This document shows, piece after piece, positions 1-5,693 of a stretch of 8,032 nucleotides of DNA. Position 1 is the stretch's first letter, and each line of letters opens with the position of its first letter. The position numbers and the translations under genes are program-made. Source of the stretch: Methanomicrobiales archaeon (GTDB lineage Archaea > Halobacteriota > Methanomicrobia > Methanomicrobiales > Methanospirillaceae); contig JADGNL010000033.1 of NCBI GenBank assembly GCA_017883495.1, positions 1 through 8,032 on the forward strand, given 5' to 3'. The notes beneath the pieces were generated by a model, which saw only the letters and a program-made list of their open reading frames with translations, ran no database searches and was not told the DNA's origin.

Positions 1-2
1 GG

Positions 3-83
3 GCCGTGCTCGTCGCTCTGATCCTGACCGGCGCATCGCAAAATCGAAAACGGGGCGGGCATTCCGCGGAGGCAACCTCGTGA
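3..83 (+). CDS. possible C-terminal end of a membrane protein, 5' truncated
   Basis: The frame starting at base 3 is open from the window edge to a TGA at 81-83. It encodes 26 residues that begin with a hydrophobic run (AVLVALILTGA) and continue with a basic, polar tail (QNRKRGG). That is the usual look of a final transmembrane helix followed by a short cytoplasmic tail. A small hairpin starts 13 nt after the stop. With so few codons this is an inference, and the family cannot be named. A second frame on the same strand is open for longer, but its composition is arginine/alanine-rich and shows no domain-like pattern. Confidence 0.3.
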   Translation, partial: AVLVALILTGASQNRKRGGHSAEATS

Positions 84-95
84 GTGGCGCCGCTC

Positions 96-111
96 GTGCC
101 CCAAAGGGCAC
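96..111 (+). terminator. small hairpin after the truncated gene
   Basis: GTGCCC (96-101) and GGGCAC (106-111) form a 6-bp stem with a CAAA loop, 13 nt after the TGA of the possible upstream gene. No T-run follows, so a role in termination or 3'-end formation is only suggested by position. Confidence 0.2.
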
Positions 112-231
112 CTGCTCTTCGCCGGCCATGCTCATATCGTTGATGGCTCGGCGTCCGTTGCCGTGGTTTCGTACCGACTCGCTTCCGCTGCGCGCCGGGA
201 TCGCGGAAGCGGGGGCAGAGGTGTCGTGCCG

Positions 232-250
232 CCGTTTTACAAATTAACGG
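232..250 (+). promoter_or_regulatory. putative promoter of the 167-residue protein gene, with short inverted repeat
   Basis: An AT-rich island in otherwise GC-rich DNA lies 40-58 bases before the start codon. It contains TTTACAAAT (236-244), a degenerate archaeal TATA-like element. A TATA centre near 240 would put transcription start near 265 and leave a leader of about 25 nt holding the ribosome binding site. The element is flanked by CCGTT (232-236) and AACGG (246-250), a 5-bp inverted repeat that could be an operator or chance. A second AT patch (GAATTATAGTT, 251-261) is an alternative. Confidence 0.35.
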
Positions 251-280
251 GAATTATAGTTCCTCGGTACAGGAGTACCA

Positions 281-284
281 GGAG
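281..284 (+). promoter_or_regulatory. ribosome binding site of the 167-residue protein gene
   Basis: GGAG sits 5 nt before the ATG at 290 and supports that start. An almost identical CAGGAG lies 9 nt further upstream (270-275), so the leader carries a tandem pair of Shine-Dalgarno-like motifs. Confidence 0.7.
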
Positions 285-289
285 AAGTA

Positions 290-793
290 ATGGCAAATTT
301 TGTCTCGAGGAGCGTCGTGAAGTCCGCCGTCCGGACGCTCACCACGCCAGTACCGACGCTCGCCGCGTTCAGCGAGGTCGTGGACGACATCCTGACGAAC
401 AACCCCTTCGGCTGCACGGCCTACGAGTCGGCGGGCCAGTCGATGCCGGCCGTGGAGAAGACGAGGGAGGCGTACACCGCCCGGTTCGTCTACGAGGACA
501 GCGAAGCCGTGGCCGTCGCGACGACCGCGATCAAATGCCCGACCGTCGCGGCCTACAACGGGGTCGTGACGGCCGTTCCGGCGGCGACCGCGATCAACAC
601 CGCGATCGGTCAGGCCGGCGTGCACGCGACCGATGACGACTCGTTCTCGGCCACGGTCAGGTGCCACGACGCGAACGGGGAGCTCTACAACGTGCTCGTC
701 ACGCGGACCACGGTCACGGTCTCGGGCTACTCGGCCGACGCGGTCCTCGCCACCGTCGAGAACTGGGCCGACGCGGTGCCGACGCTCGCCTGA
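290..793 (+). CDS. uncharacterised 167-residue protein with internal repeats
   Basis: I do not recognise a named family, and the function is unknown. The ATG is supported by a well-spaced GGAG. There is no signal peptide or transmembrane helix, so it is probably cytosolic. The sequence looks like repeated strand-strand-helix units. PTLAAFSEVVDDI (residues 22-34) matches PTVAAYNGVVTAV (84-96). The strand pairs around YTARFVYED (62-70) and FSATVRCHDANGEL (119-132) align, and the last helix SGYSADAVLATVENW (145-159) falls in register with the other two helices. Unit spacing is about 58-62 residues. There are three cysteines (42, 83, 125), one per unit, with no CxxC pair that would suggest a metal site. 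The NPFGCTAYESAG segment (38-49) and the CHDANGELY segment (125-133) look like conserved turns. It is transcribed alone, with its own promoter-like region and terminator. That it is a real gene is well supported by codon structure and RBS. Confidence 0.8.
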   Translation: MANFVSRSVVKSAVRTLTTPVPTLAAFSEVVDDILTNNPFGCTAYESAGQSMPAVEKTREAYTARFVYEDSEAVAVATTAIKCPTVAAYNGVVTAVPAATAINTAIGQAGVHATDDDSFSATVRCHDANGELYNVLVTRTTVTVSGYSADAVLATVENWADAVPTLA

Positions 794-876
794 GTCGAAC
801 AGATCTCACCTCATCGGGATTCGACCAGTGCCGGCGGGTTCGGAGCGGCCCGCCGGATCAGCAGGGTCGCCGGACA

Positions 877-902
877 GGGGCCGGCACGGCCCCCCGTTTT
901 TT
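877..902 (+). terminator. hairpin plus T6 terminator
   Basis: GGGGCC (877-882) pairs with GGCCCC (888-893) around a 5-nt loop, followed three bases later by T6 (897-902). It lies 84 nt after the stop of the 167-residue protein gene on the same strand. It has the form of an intrinsic terminator, and the T-tract alone could also act as an archaeal termination signal. Confidence 0.6.
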
Positions 903-997
903 CGCCGATGCGAACTCGTTTGCTCGCCGCCTCCCCCGGCACTTCGCGTCTCTTCCAGAGTAATGCTGAACAGCACACCGGACATCGCGGCGGTGGG

Positions 998-1020
998 CCG
1001 CGAGGGGAAACTCCTCGCGG
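998..1020. repeat. 8-bp inverted repeat (hairpin)
   Basis: CCGCGAGG (998-1005) and CCTCGCGG (1013-1020) are perfect complements separated by 7 bases, and further G-U and G-C pairs can shrink the loop to AAA. The string GGGGAAAC occurs within the hairpin (1004-1011) and again at its right edge (1020-1027), a short direct repeat. It sits in the gene-free block; no T-tract follows on either strand. Confidence 0.5.
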
Positions 1021-1089
1021 GGGAAACACCAATTCACCAGAGGTATCTCTCCATCGTCGCAGGAGGGGGGCCGAACCGAGCGAGGCGGG

Positions 1090-1112
1090 GGGGCGGCGCG
1101 AGCCTCCGCCCC
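1090..1112. repeat. 7-bp inverted repeat in G-rich DNA
   Basis: GGGGCGG (1090-1096) pairs with CCGCCCC (1106-1112) with a 9-nt loop. A competing pairing, GAGGC (1082-1086) with GCCTC (1102-1106), is also possible. In such GC-rich sequence chance pairing is likely, so this is recorded as structure only. Confidence 0.35.
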
Positions 1113-1326
1113 GTGGGCGGCGAGCAGCAGAATGGAAGCGAGCCGGCCCGACGATGACCCGCCATGCCGTCATCTCTTCCCGAAGTCCGGAAGGGGGCTC
1201 GGGCCGCCCCCCCTCTCGGCGCTGCGCGCTTCGCCCCCCTCCGCGAGACGATGCCACTGCCGGATCGGGGACCCCCTTCGCGTTGGAAATGGCCGATTCC
1301 GTTGCAAACCGATTCTTACCATGCCG

Positions 1327-2496
1327 TCACGTTCTGTCGTCCTGGCCGAGGATCTCGGCGATCCCCAGGCGCATGACGATCGGCAGCACCGGCCAGAGCG
1401 CCGGCATCCGGACGAGCCGCGCGAGGAGCCCGCTCGGCCGGTCCATGTCCCCGTACTCGACGATCGTCCGGACCACCTTCGGGTTGCCGAAGGCCCGGAG
1501 GAGGCGGTCGATCTCCCCGGGCGTGATCCGTCGCCGTGCGAGCTGGAGGCGGTACCCGAGGGCGAGCTCCCGCCCGAAGTCGGCCCGCCACCGGGCCTCG
1601 TACGCCGCGAGCGCTCCGTCCGAGGAATCGCCGGCCTCGAGACAGGCCGCTGCCGTCTCGGCCGCGTACCGGCCCGAGCGGACTCCGGTGTAGACGCCTC
1701 CGCCGGAAGTCGGCTTGGCGAGGCCGGCCGCGTCCCCGACGAAGAGCGTCCGGTGCCCGTACGTCCGCGGCATGGTCCCGAGCGGGATCGTGCCCGCGGC
1801 CCGGTGGACGACCCGGCCCGGCCACCGGGCGAGGTAGGTGCGAAACAGCTCGGGAACGCCCGTCTCGCCGCAGAGGCCGACCCGCACGACCCGGTCCGAG
1901 ACGGGGATGCGCCATGCGAAGAACTCCGGCGCGGCGTTGGGGTGGATCTCGACGTACCGGGTCTCGACGGGATCGTCCACCATCACGTCCGCCTGGACCC
2001 CGGCGAGGTGCGTCGGGGCCCGGGCCATGCCGAGCGAGCGGGCGACCGTCCCCTTCGGCCCGTCGGCTCCGATCAGGATGCCGAAGCCGACCTCGCCAGC
2101 ATCGGGGCCCCCCGTAACCACGCGGTCGCCGTCCACCCGCAGGACCGGGGCCTTGAGCCGGAACTCGGCCCCCGCGTCGGCGGCGGCCACGGCCATCTCG
2201 CGGTCGAGCTCGCCGCGGTCCACCACCACCGCCCTGGTCTCGCCCGCGTCGAAGAGGAACTCGGCTCCGAGGTCCGAGACGACCCGGGCGCCGCGGACAC
2301 GGTTCCGGACGGACCGGTCCGAGACCCGGCATTCCGCGAACGCGCCCGTCGAGAGCAGGCCCGCGCACTGGACCGGGTGGCCGATGGTCGCGTGCTCCTC
2401 GAAGACAAGTGTCGAGAGCCCGAGCGACGCGGCCCGCCCGGCCGCGGCCGATCCGGCCGGCCCGGCCCCGACAACGACGACGTCGTACCGCTCCAT
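1327..2496 (-). CDS. geranylgeranyl reductase family FAD-dependent oxidoreductase
   Basis: This 389-residue flavoprotein belongs to the geranylgeranyl reductase family, whose archaeal members saturate the isoprenoid chains of membrane lipids at the membrane surface. The FAD-binding Rossmann motif GAGPAG is at residues 10-15, the C-A-G variant of the family's PxxCGG segment at 41-46 (Cys44), GADG at 143-146, and the second FAD motif, FVGDAAGLAKPTSGGG, at 252-267. The segment at 357-378 (LLARLVRMPALWPVLPIV and on) is hydrophobic and basic, fitting peripheral membrane attachment. I chose the ATG at 2496 because the Rossmann strand starts right after it; an in-frame ATG 17 codons upstream adds an unconserved-looking leader. 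There is no clear Shine-Dalgarno at the chosen start, so the mRNA may be leaderless. Archaea often have several paralogues, so the exact substrate (digeranylgeranylglycerophospholipid or another polyprenyl compound) is not certain. No T-tract was seen directly after its stop. Confidence 0.85.
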   Translation of the reverse strand: MERYDVVVVGAGPAGSAAAGRAASLGLSTLVFEEHATIGHPVQCAGLLSTGAFAECRVSDRSVRNRVRGARVVSDLGAEFLFDAGETRAVVVDRGELDREMAVAAADAGAEFRLKAPVLRVDGDRVVTGGPDAGEVGFGILIGADGPKGTVARSLGMARAPTHLAGVQADVMVDDPVETRYVEIHPNAAPEFFAWRIPVSDRVVRVGLCGETGVPELFRTYLARWPGRVVHRAAGTIPLGTMPRTYGHRTLFVGDAAGLAKPTSGGGVYTGVRSGRYAAETAAACLEAGDSSDGALAAYEARWRADFGRELALGYRLQLARRRITPGEIDRLLRAFGNPKVVRTIVEYGDMDRPSGLLARLVRMPALWPVLPIVMRLGIAEILGQDDRT

Positions 2497-2520
2497 GCCC
2501 GTGTTATTGGCGGTCCGGGT

Positions 2521-2528
2521 CCATAACG
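2521..2528 (-). promoter_or_regulatory. weak TATA-like element for the reductase gene
   Basis: CGTTATGG on the minus strand is centred about 28 bases before the ATG at 2496, roughly the spacing expected between an archaeal TATA box and a start site at the ATG itself (leaderless mRNA). The match to a TATA consensus is poor, so this is tentative. Confidence 0.2.
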
Positions 2529-2611
2529 ATGCGCGACGTGGCTTCACCGTCGCCGTCTCCGGGCCGCGTAGTCGCGGACCGGGTCTCGAACCCGCCGGGA
2601 ATCCCGCGCGG

Positions 2612-2644
2612 AAAAAAAAGCGTCCGGCCGATCAGCGGCTGATC
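2612..2644 (-). terminator. palindrome plus T8 terminator of the helicase gene
   Basis: On the minus strand, the 15-nt palindrome GATCAGCCGCTGATC (2644-2630) overlaps the helicase stop codon. T8 (2619-2612) follows 10 bases later. This resembles an intrinsic or U-tract terminator and argues that the helicase and the downstream reductase gene are not one simple operon. Confidence 0.6.
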
Positions 2645-4236
2645 TCGACCGGCCGGCCCTTGATCCTGCGGCGCGACATGACCTGGATCACGCGGTCGGC
2701 CTCCTCCTCTGGGACCTCGATCGAGGACTTATCGTCCCCCACCTCGATCAGCCCGAAGAGCTCGCCGCGGATGCCCGTCTCGCCCGCGAACGCCCCGAGG
2801 ATGTCCCGGTGCCGCACGTTCTGGTTGCGGCCGGCGCCGATCTCGAGCCGGACCGTGCCGGGCGTCGACTGCCGCCCGTCGACCGAGGGCGCCCCGACCT
2901 CCCCCTCCTGGAGCCGGAGCAGGGCCGCGGCGATGTCGAGCGAGGAGTAGCCCTCGAGCATCAGGCGCTCGAGCCGCGAGGTCTGCTTCTCGAGGCCGCC
3001 CGCCTCGATCGTGCGGCGGAGCCGGTCCTCGAAGAGGTGGGTCCGGACCTCCTCGACGTCGGCCAGGCTCGGCAGGTTCCGCTGGGTGATCTTGGTCTTG
3101 GTGTACTTCTGGATGTCGCGGAGCTTCCAGTGCTCGCGCCCGGTCACGAAGGTGTAGGCCTTCCCGGTCTTCCCCGCCCGGCCCGTCCGGCCGATCCGGT
3201 GTACGTAGTATTCCTCGTCCTGGGGCATGTCGTAGTTGTACACGGTCGTGATGTCCGTGACGTCGATCCCCCGGGCGGCCACGTCCGTCGCGACGAGGAG
3301 GTCGATCGCGCCCTGGCGGAACCGCGCCATCACCCGGTCCCGCTGGTTCTGCTTCATGTCCCCGTGCAGCCCCTCGGCCGCGTAGCCCCGCGCGCGGAGC
3401 TGGGAGACCACCTCGTCGACCCCTCGCTTGGTGTTGCAGAAGATGAGCCCCTTCTCCCCCTCGGAGAGGTCGAGGAGGCGCGAGAGGGCCTCGATCTTGT
3501 CGCTCTCCCGGACCTCGAAGTAGACCTGCTCGGTCAGGGGGACGGTCAGCTCGCGGTGGACCGTGCGAACCTCGACCGGGTCGTGCAGATACCGCTGCGC
3601 GAGGTGCAGGATCTCCGGCGAGAGGGTGGCCGAGAAGAGCAGGGTCTGCCGGTCCTTCGGGGTCTTGTCCAGTATCTCGGTGATGTCGTCCCGGAAGCCC
3701 ATGTCGAGCATCTCGTCGGCCTCGTCGAGGACCGCGATCCGGACTGCGTCGAGCGAGAGCGTGCGGCGGTGGATGTGGTCGAGGACGCGGCCCGGCGTGC
3801 CGATCACGACCTGCACCCCTTTCCTCAGCGCGGTGATCTGCCGCTCGATCTGCTGGCCGCCGTAGATCGGGGCCACGACGATGCCGCGCCTGAACCGCGC
3901 GATCTTGAAGAGCTCCTCGGCCACCTGGACCGCGAGCTCGCGCGTCGGGCAGAGGATCACGGCCTGAACCCGGCGGTCGGCCGGGTCGACCCGCTCGACA
4001 ATCGGTATCCCGAAGGCGGCCGTCTTGCCGGTGCCGGTCTGGGCCTGGCCGATCACGTCCCGCCCGGCGAGCGCGGCCGGGACGGCCTGCGTCTGGATCG
4101 GGGTCGGCTCTTCGAACCCGAGCTCCTTGATCGCCCGGATCAGGGGGTCGGAAATGCCGAGCGCGCCGAAGAGGTCGGCCTGGCCCGGGGCGGGAGGGGT
4201 CCCGTCATCGCGCCTATCGGGCGCCGGTTCAGTCAT
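2632..4236 (-). CDS. DEAD-box ATP-dependent RNA helicase with DbpA-like RNA-binding domain
   Basis: This 534-residue protein is an ATP-dependent RNA helicase of the DEAD-box family, which remodels RNA duplexes and ribonucleoproteins in the cytosol. All core motifs are present in order: Q motif GFEEPTPIQ (40-48), motif I AQTGTGKT (65-72), Ia PTREL (97-101), GG (126-127), Ib TPGR (147-150), II DEAD (171-174), III SAT (202-204), IV IFCNT (265-269), V ATDVAARGID (316-325) and VI HRIGRTGR (346-353). A helical linker (about 385-450) leads to a C-terminal RRM-like domain of the DbpA/CsdA type (about 461-534) ending in a basic tail. Layout and length match the DeaD/CsdA group, known in bacteria for ribosome assembly and cold adaptation. 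That role here is inference. The ATG at 4236 has only a weak GTGA before it. It is divergent from the surface protein gene. Confidence 0.95.
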   Translation of the reverse strand: MTEPAPDRRDDGTPPAPGQADLFGALGISDPLIRAIKELGFEEPTPIQTQAVPAALAGRDVIGQAQTGTGKTAAFGIPIVERVDPADRRVQAVILCPTRELAVQVAEELFKIARFRRGIVVAPIYGGQQIERQITALRKGVQVVIGTPGRVLDHIHRRTLSLDAVRIAVLDEADEMLDMGFRDDITEILDKTPKDRQTLLFSATLSPEILHLAQRYLHDPVEVRTVHRELTVPLTEQVYFEVRESDKIEALSRLLDLSEGEKGLIFCNTKRGVDEVVSQLRARGYAAEGLHGDMKQNQRDRVMARFRQGAIDLLVATDVAARGIDVTDITTVYNYDMPQDEEYYVHRIGRTGRAGKTGKAYTFVTGREHWKLRDIQKYTKTKITQRNLPSLADVEEVRTHLFEDRLRRTIEAGGLEKQTSRLERLMLEGYSSLDIAAALLRLQEGEVGAPSVDGRQSTPGTVRLEIGAGRNQNVRHRDILGAFAGETGIRGELFGLIEVGDDKSSIEVPEEEADRVIQVMSRRRIKGRPVEISR

Positions 4237-4262
4237 GCTTCACGTACTCGCGCTGCAGCTAC

Positions 4263-4279
4263 TTCTTCGTTGTGAAGAA
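4263..4279 (-). promoter_or_regulatory. inverted repeat in the helicase leader
   Basis: TTCTTC and GAAGAA (6-bp arms, 5-nt spacer) lie 27-43 bases before the helicase ATG, in what is probably its 5' leader if transcription starts in the AT-rich stretch further upstream. It could be an RNA hairpin or a protein-binding site; regulation is not shown. Confidence 0.3.
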
Positions 4280-4319
4280 ATGGGGGCCCGAAAAGGTACC
4301 CGAGCGCAACCTTCATCAG

Positions 4320-4347
4320 TTCAAAGAAAAACCTTTTGATCAGATTA
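4320..4347. promoter_or_regulatory. AT-rich core of the divergent promoter region
   Basis: This is the only AT-rich stretch in the 154-bp gap between the divergent helicase and surface protein genes. Candidate elements are CAAAGAAAAACC followed by TTTTGAT on the plus strand and GGTTTTTCTTTG on the minus strand. No canonical TTTATATA is present. TATA elements here would give start sites near 4360 (+) and near 4310 (-). Confidence 0.35.
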
Positions 4348-4353
4348 CGCAAT

Positions 4354-4391
4354 TGACCGGAGATCCGTCGATTCCGGTCAGGAGCCGGTCA
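4354..4391 (+). promoter_or_regulatory. inverted repeat with third half-site before the surface protein gene
   Basis: TGACCGGA (4354-4361) and TCCGGTCA (4373-4380) are perfect 8-bp arms 11 bases apart. Inside them ATC (4363-4365) can pair with GAT (4370-4372), giving an 11-bp stem with one bulged G and a 4-nt loop. A third copy, CCGGTCA (4385-4391), runs into the start codon, so the ribosome binding site lies between two direct copies. It could be an operator overlapping the transcription start or, if transcribed, a hairpin next to the ribosome binding site. Confidence 0.5.
4380..4384 (+). promoter_or_regulatory. ribosome binding site of the surface protein gene
   Basis: AGGAG ends 6 nt before the ATG at 4391 and fixes that start, which also begins a good signal peptide. 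Its first base is the last base of the inverted repeat arm. Confidence 0.75.
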
Positions 4392-5629
4392 TGAACACCC
4401 GCTGCTTATCCCTCATCCTGCTGCTGCTCTGCTGCACCGTCCCCCTAGCGTCGGCGGGCGGCATGGCGAAGATCTATCTCTCTCCGGCCGAAGCCAGCTG
4501 GAAGACGGGCCAGGAGGTCCAAGTCAAGGTGATGTTCGACAACAACCTCAACCCCGTTGCCAAGGACATCTCGCTCTACTTCGACTGGAACGCCGAGATG
4601 CTCAAGTACGAGAGCACCGAATTCAAGGTCGGGCACTCAACGACCGCCGGCCTCCTCTCGTCCCACGAGCTGAACATGCTGCTCGGCGACTTCACGAACG
4701 GGTACAAGAACGGCGATTACGCCCTCGCGGTCATGACCTTCAAGGTGATCGCGCCCGGCGACACCCCGATCCTGGTCAAGGTCGCGCGGATGAACAACAT
4801 GGACGGCAAGCCCGTCACCTTCTCGGCCAGCAAGGGCGCGTACTCGATCACGGGCGCGGCCGTCGCGAACCCCGGCACGGTCGCGACACCCAGGCCGTCG
4901 ACGCAGACACCGGGCGGCGCGATCGTCGTGACGCCGGCAACCACCTACACCCTGATCCCGGGGATCACGCAGCCGTCGGCCGCGCCGACCACCCTGCCGC
5001 CCGTGCAGCCGGCACAGGTCGGCGGCGCGCCGGGCTGGCCCGTGATGACCTACGGCGCCACGATCCCGACGGCCATCCCCACGACCATCGAGACGACCTT
5101 CCCCACGGTCATCCCGACCACGGTGGTCACGACGACCGTCCCCACGACCGTGCCGACCACCACCGTCCGGACGACGTGGCCGACGCCGACGGCCGAGCCG
5201 ATCACCGTGGACACGACCTGGCCCACCGCCACGCCCACCACCTCGAGCCCGATCGCGTACCAGACTGGCAATCTCGGGTACTCGGCGGGGATCCCGATCT
5301 ACGACACGCCGACGCCGGAGGCGACGCCGAACGGAACGCCGACCCCCGCGTTCACTCTCCCGTCGCCGCTCGCCAATACGTCGAACCTGACGGACGACTC
5401 TGCCGGGGCGTTCCCCCTGGACACGACGCCGACCACGGTCCCGACGCTCTTCGTCAGGACCACCGCGACCACGAAGTCGGCCGTCAATAACTCGTCGGCC
5501 TCGCTGGCCACGACAGGCACGTCGCTCGTCGGCGACGCCTGGATGATCGCGCTCGCCGCGCTCGCGGGCGTGGTCATCGTCGCTCTCGGCGTGGTCACCA
5601 TCAGGCGCAGCCGCGACGACGACCTCTGA
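4391..5629 (+). CDS. secreted surface protein: cohesin-like domain, Thr/Pro stalk, C-terminal membrane anchor
   Basis: This 412-residue exported protein has a clear modular plan. Residues 1-22 form a signal peptide with a leucine-rich core and a likely cut after LASA. Residues about 27-155 are a beta-rich domain resembling the cohesin/carbohydrate-binding fold: IYLSPAEASWKTGQEVQV, SLYFDWNAEMLKY and ALAVMTFKVIAPGDTPI match the pattern of such domains. Residues about 156-375 are a Thr/Pro-rich stalk with TT.PT repeats, densest at 225-285, suited to O-glycosylation. N-glycosylation sequons occur at 313, 329, 332, 366 and 367. A hydrophobic helix (about 383-404) then a basic-acidic tail (RRSRDDDL) anchors it with the N-terminal domain outside. 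LATTG (372-376) lies just before the helix and resembles an LAXTG sortase signal; no PGF-type archaeosortase motif is present. It probably displays a binding domain on the cell surface; the ligand is unknown. It is transcribed alone. Confidence 0.85.
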   Translation: MNTRCLSLILLLLCCTVPLASAGGMAKIYLSPAEASWKTGQEVQVKVMFDNNLNPVAKDISLYFDWNAEMLKYESTEFKVGHSTTAGLLSSHELNMLLGDFTNGYKNGDYALAVMTFKVIAPGDTPILVKVARMNNMDGKPVTFSASKGAYSITGAAVANPGTVATPRPSTQTPGGAIVVTPATTYTLIPGITQPSAAPTTLPPVQPAQVGGAPGWPVMTYGATIPTAIPTTIETTFPTVIPTTVVTTTVPTTVPTTTVRTTWPTPTAEPITVDTTWPTATPTTSSPIAYQTGNLGYSAGIPIYDTPTPEATPNGTPTPAFTLPSPLANTSNLTDDSAGAFPLDTTPTTVPTLFVRTTATTKSAVNNSSASLATTGTSLVGDAWMIALAALAGVVIVALGVVTIRRSRDDDL

Positions 5630-5638
5630 TCGCACCAC

Positions 5639-5644
5639 TTTTTT
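5639..5644 (+). terminator. T6 tract after the surface protein gene
   Basis: T6 starts 10 bases after the TGA of the plus-strand gene, fitting U-tract termination as used in archaea. A palindrome follows it rather than preceding it. Confidence 0.55.
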
Positions 5645-5657
5645 AACGGCATGACCG

Positions 5658-5676
5658 CGGTGCCGCAGCGGCACCG
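5658..5676. repeat. 19-nt perfect palindrome between convergent genes
   Basis: CGGTGCCGC and GCGGCACCG flank a single central A (5667), so either strand can fold into a stem of 8 bp with a 3-nt loop. It lies midway between the two stop codons and their T-tracts, and could serve as a shared 3'-end stabiliser or roadblock for both transcripts. Confidence 0.6.
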
Positions 5677-5680
5677 GCTC

Positions 5681-5686
5681 AAAAAA
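5681..5686 (-). terminator. T6 tract after the DHH protein gene
   Basis: The minus strand reads T6 from 5686 to 5681, 7 bases after the TAA of the DHH gene. It mirrors the T6 of the opposing gene across the 19-nt palindrome. Confidence 0.55.
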
Positions 5687-5693
5687 TAGGAGA

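Larger units (their letters stand above)
903..1326. other. gene-free stretch rich in G/C runs and inverted repeats
   Basis: No convincing gene is seen in these 424 bases on either strand. The open frames translate to arginine/glycine/proline-rich sequence without domain character. The stretch has runs of six or seven G (for example near 1067-1072 and 1087-1093) and C runs further right. Inverted repeats lie at 998-1020, 1090-1112 and 1153-1174. It separates two convergent genes, so it is mostly 3' flanking sequence. No tRNA, RNase P or SRP RNA signature was recognised. A structured small RNA or a decayed sequence is possible but not shown. Confidence 0.6.

Noticed and set aside
998..1028. Hairpin followed by ACA, considered as an H/ACA guide RNA
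   Set aside because: The stem is only 8 bp with a tiny loop and no room for a pseudouridylation pocket or k-turn.
811..1257. 148-residue open frame on the minus strand in the gene-free block
   Set aside because: The translation is arginine/glycine/proline/serine-rich with no domain pattern and no ribosome binding site. It is typical of chance open frames in high-GC DNA.
908..1693. Long plus-strand open frame running into the reductase gene
   Set aside because: It overlaps the well-supported reductase gene on the other strand, and its sequence is arginine/serine/proline-rich without recognisable motifs.
2809..4275. 488-residue plus-strand open frame opposite the helicase
   Set aside because: It is an antisense shadow of the DEAD-box gene, whose motifs are complete. 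The translation is a valine/aspartate/arginine-rich mirror with no domain.
5085..5260. Repetitive ACG/ACC-rich tract, considered as a tandem repeat or CRISPR-like array
   Set aside because: The repetition follows the Thr/Pro codons of the stalk in frame. There are no conserved repeats with unique spacers.
4637..5674. 345-residue minus-strand open frame opposite the surface protein
   Set aside because: It is arginine/glycine/aspartate-rich antisense of the Thr/Pro stalk. The plus-strand gene has a signal peptide, a ribosome binding site and a membrane anchor.
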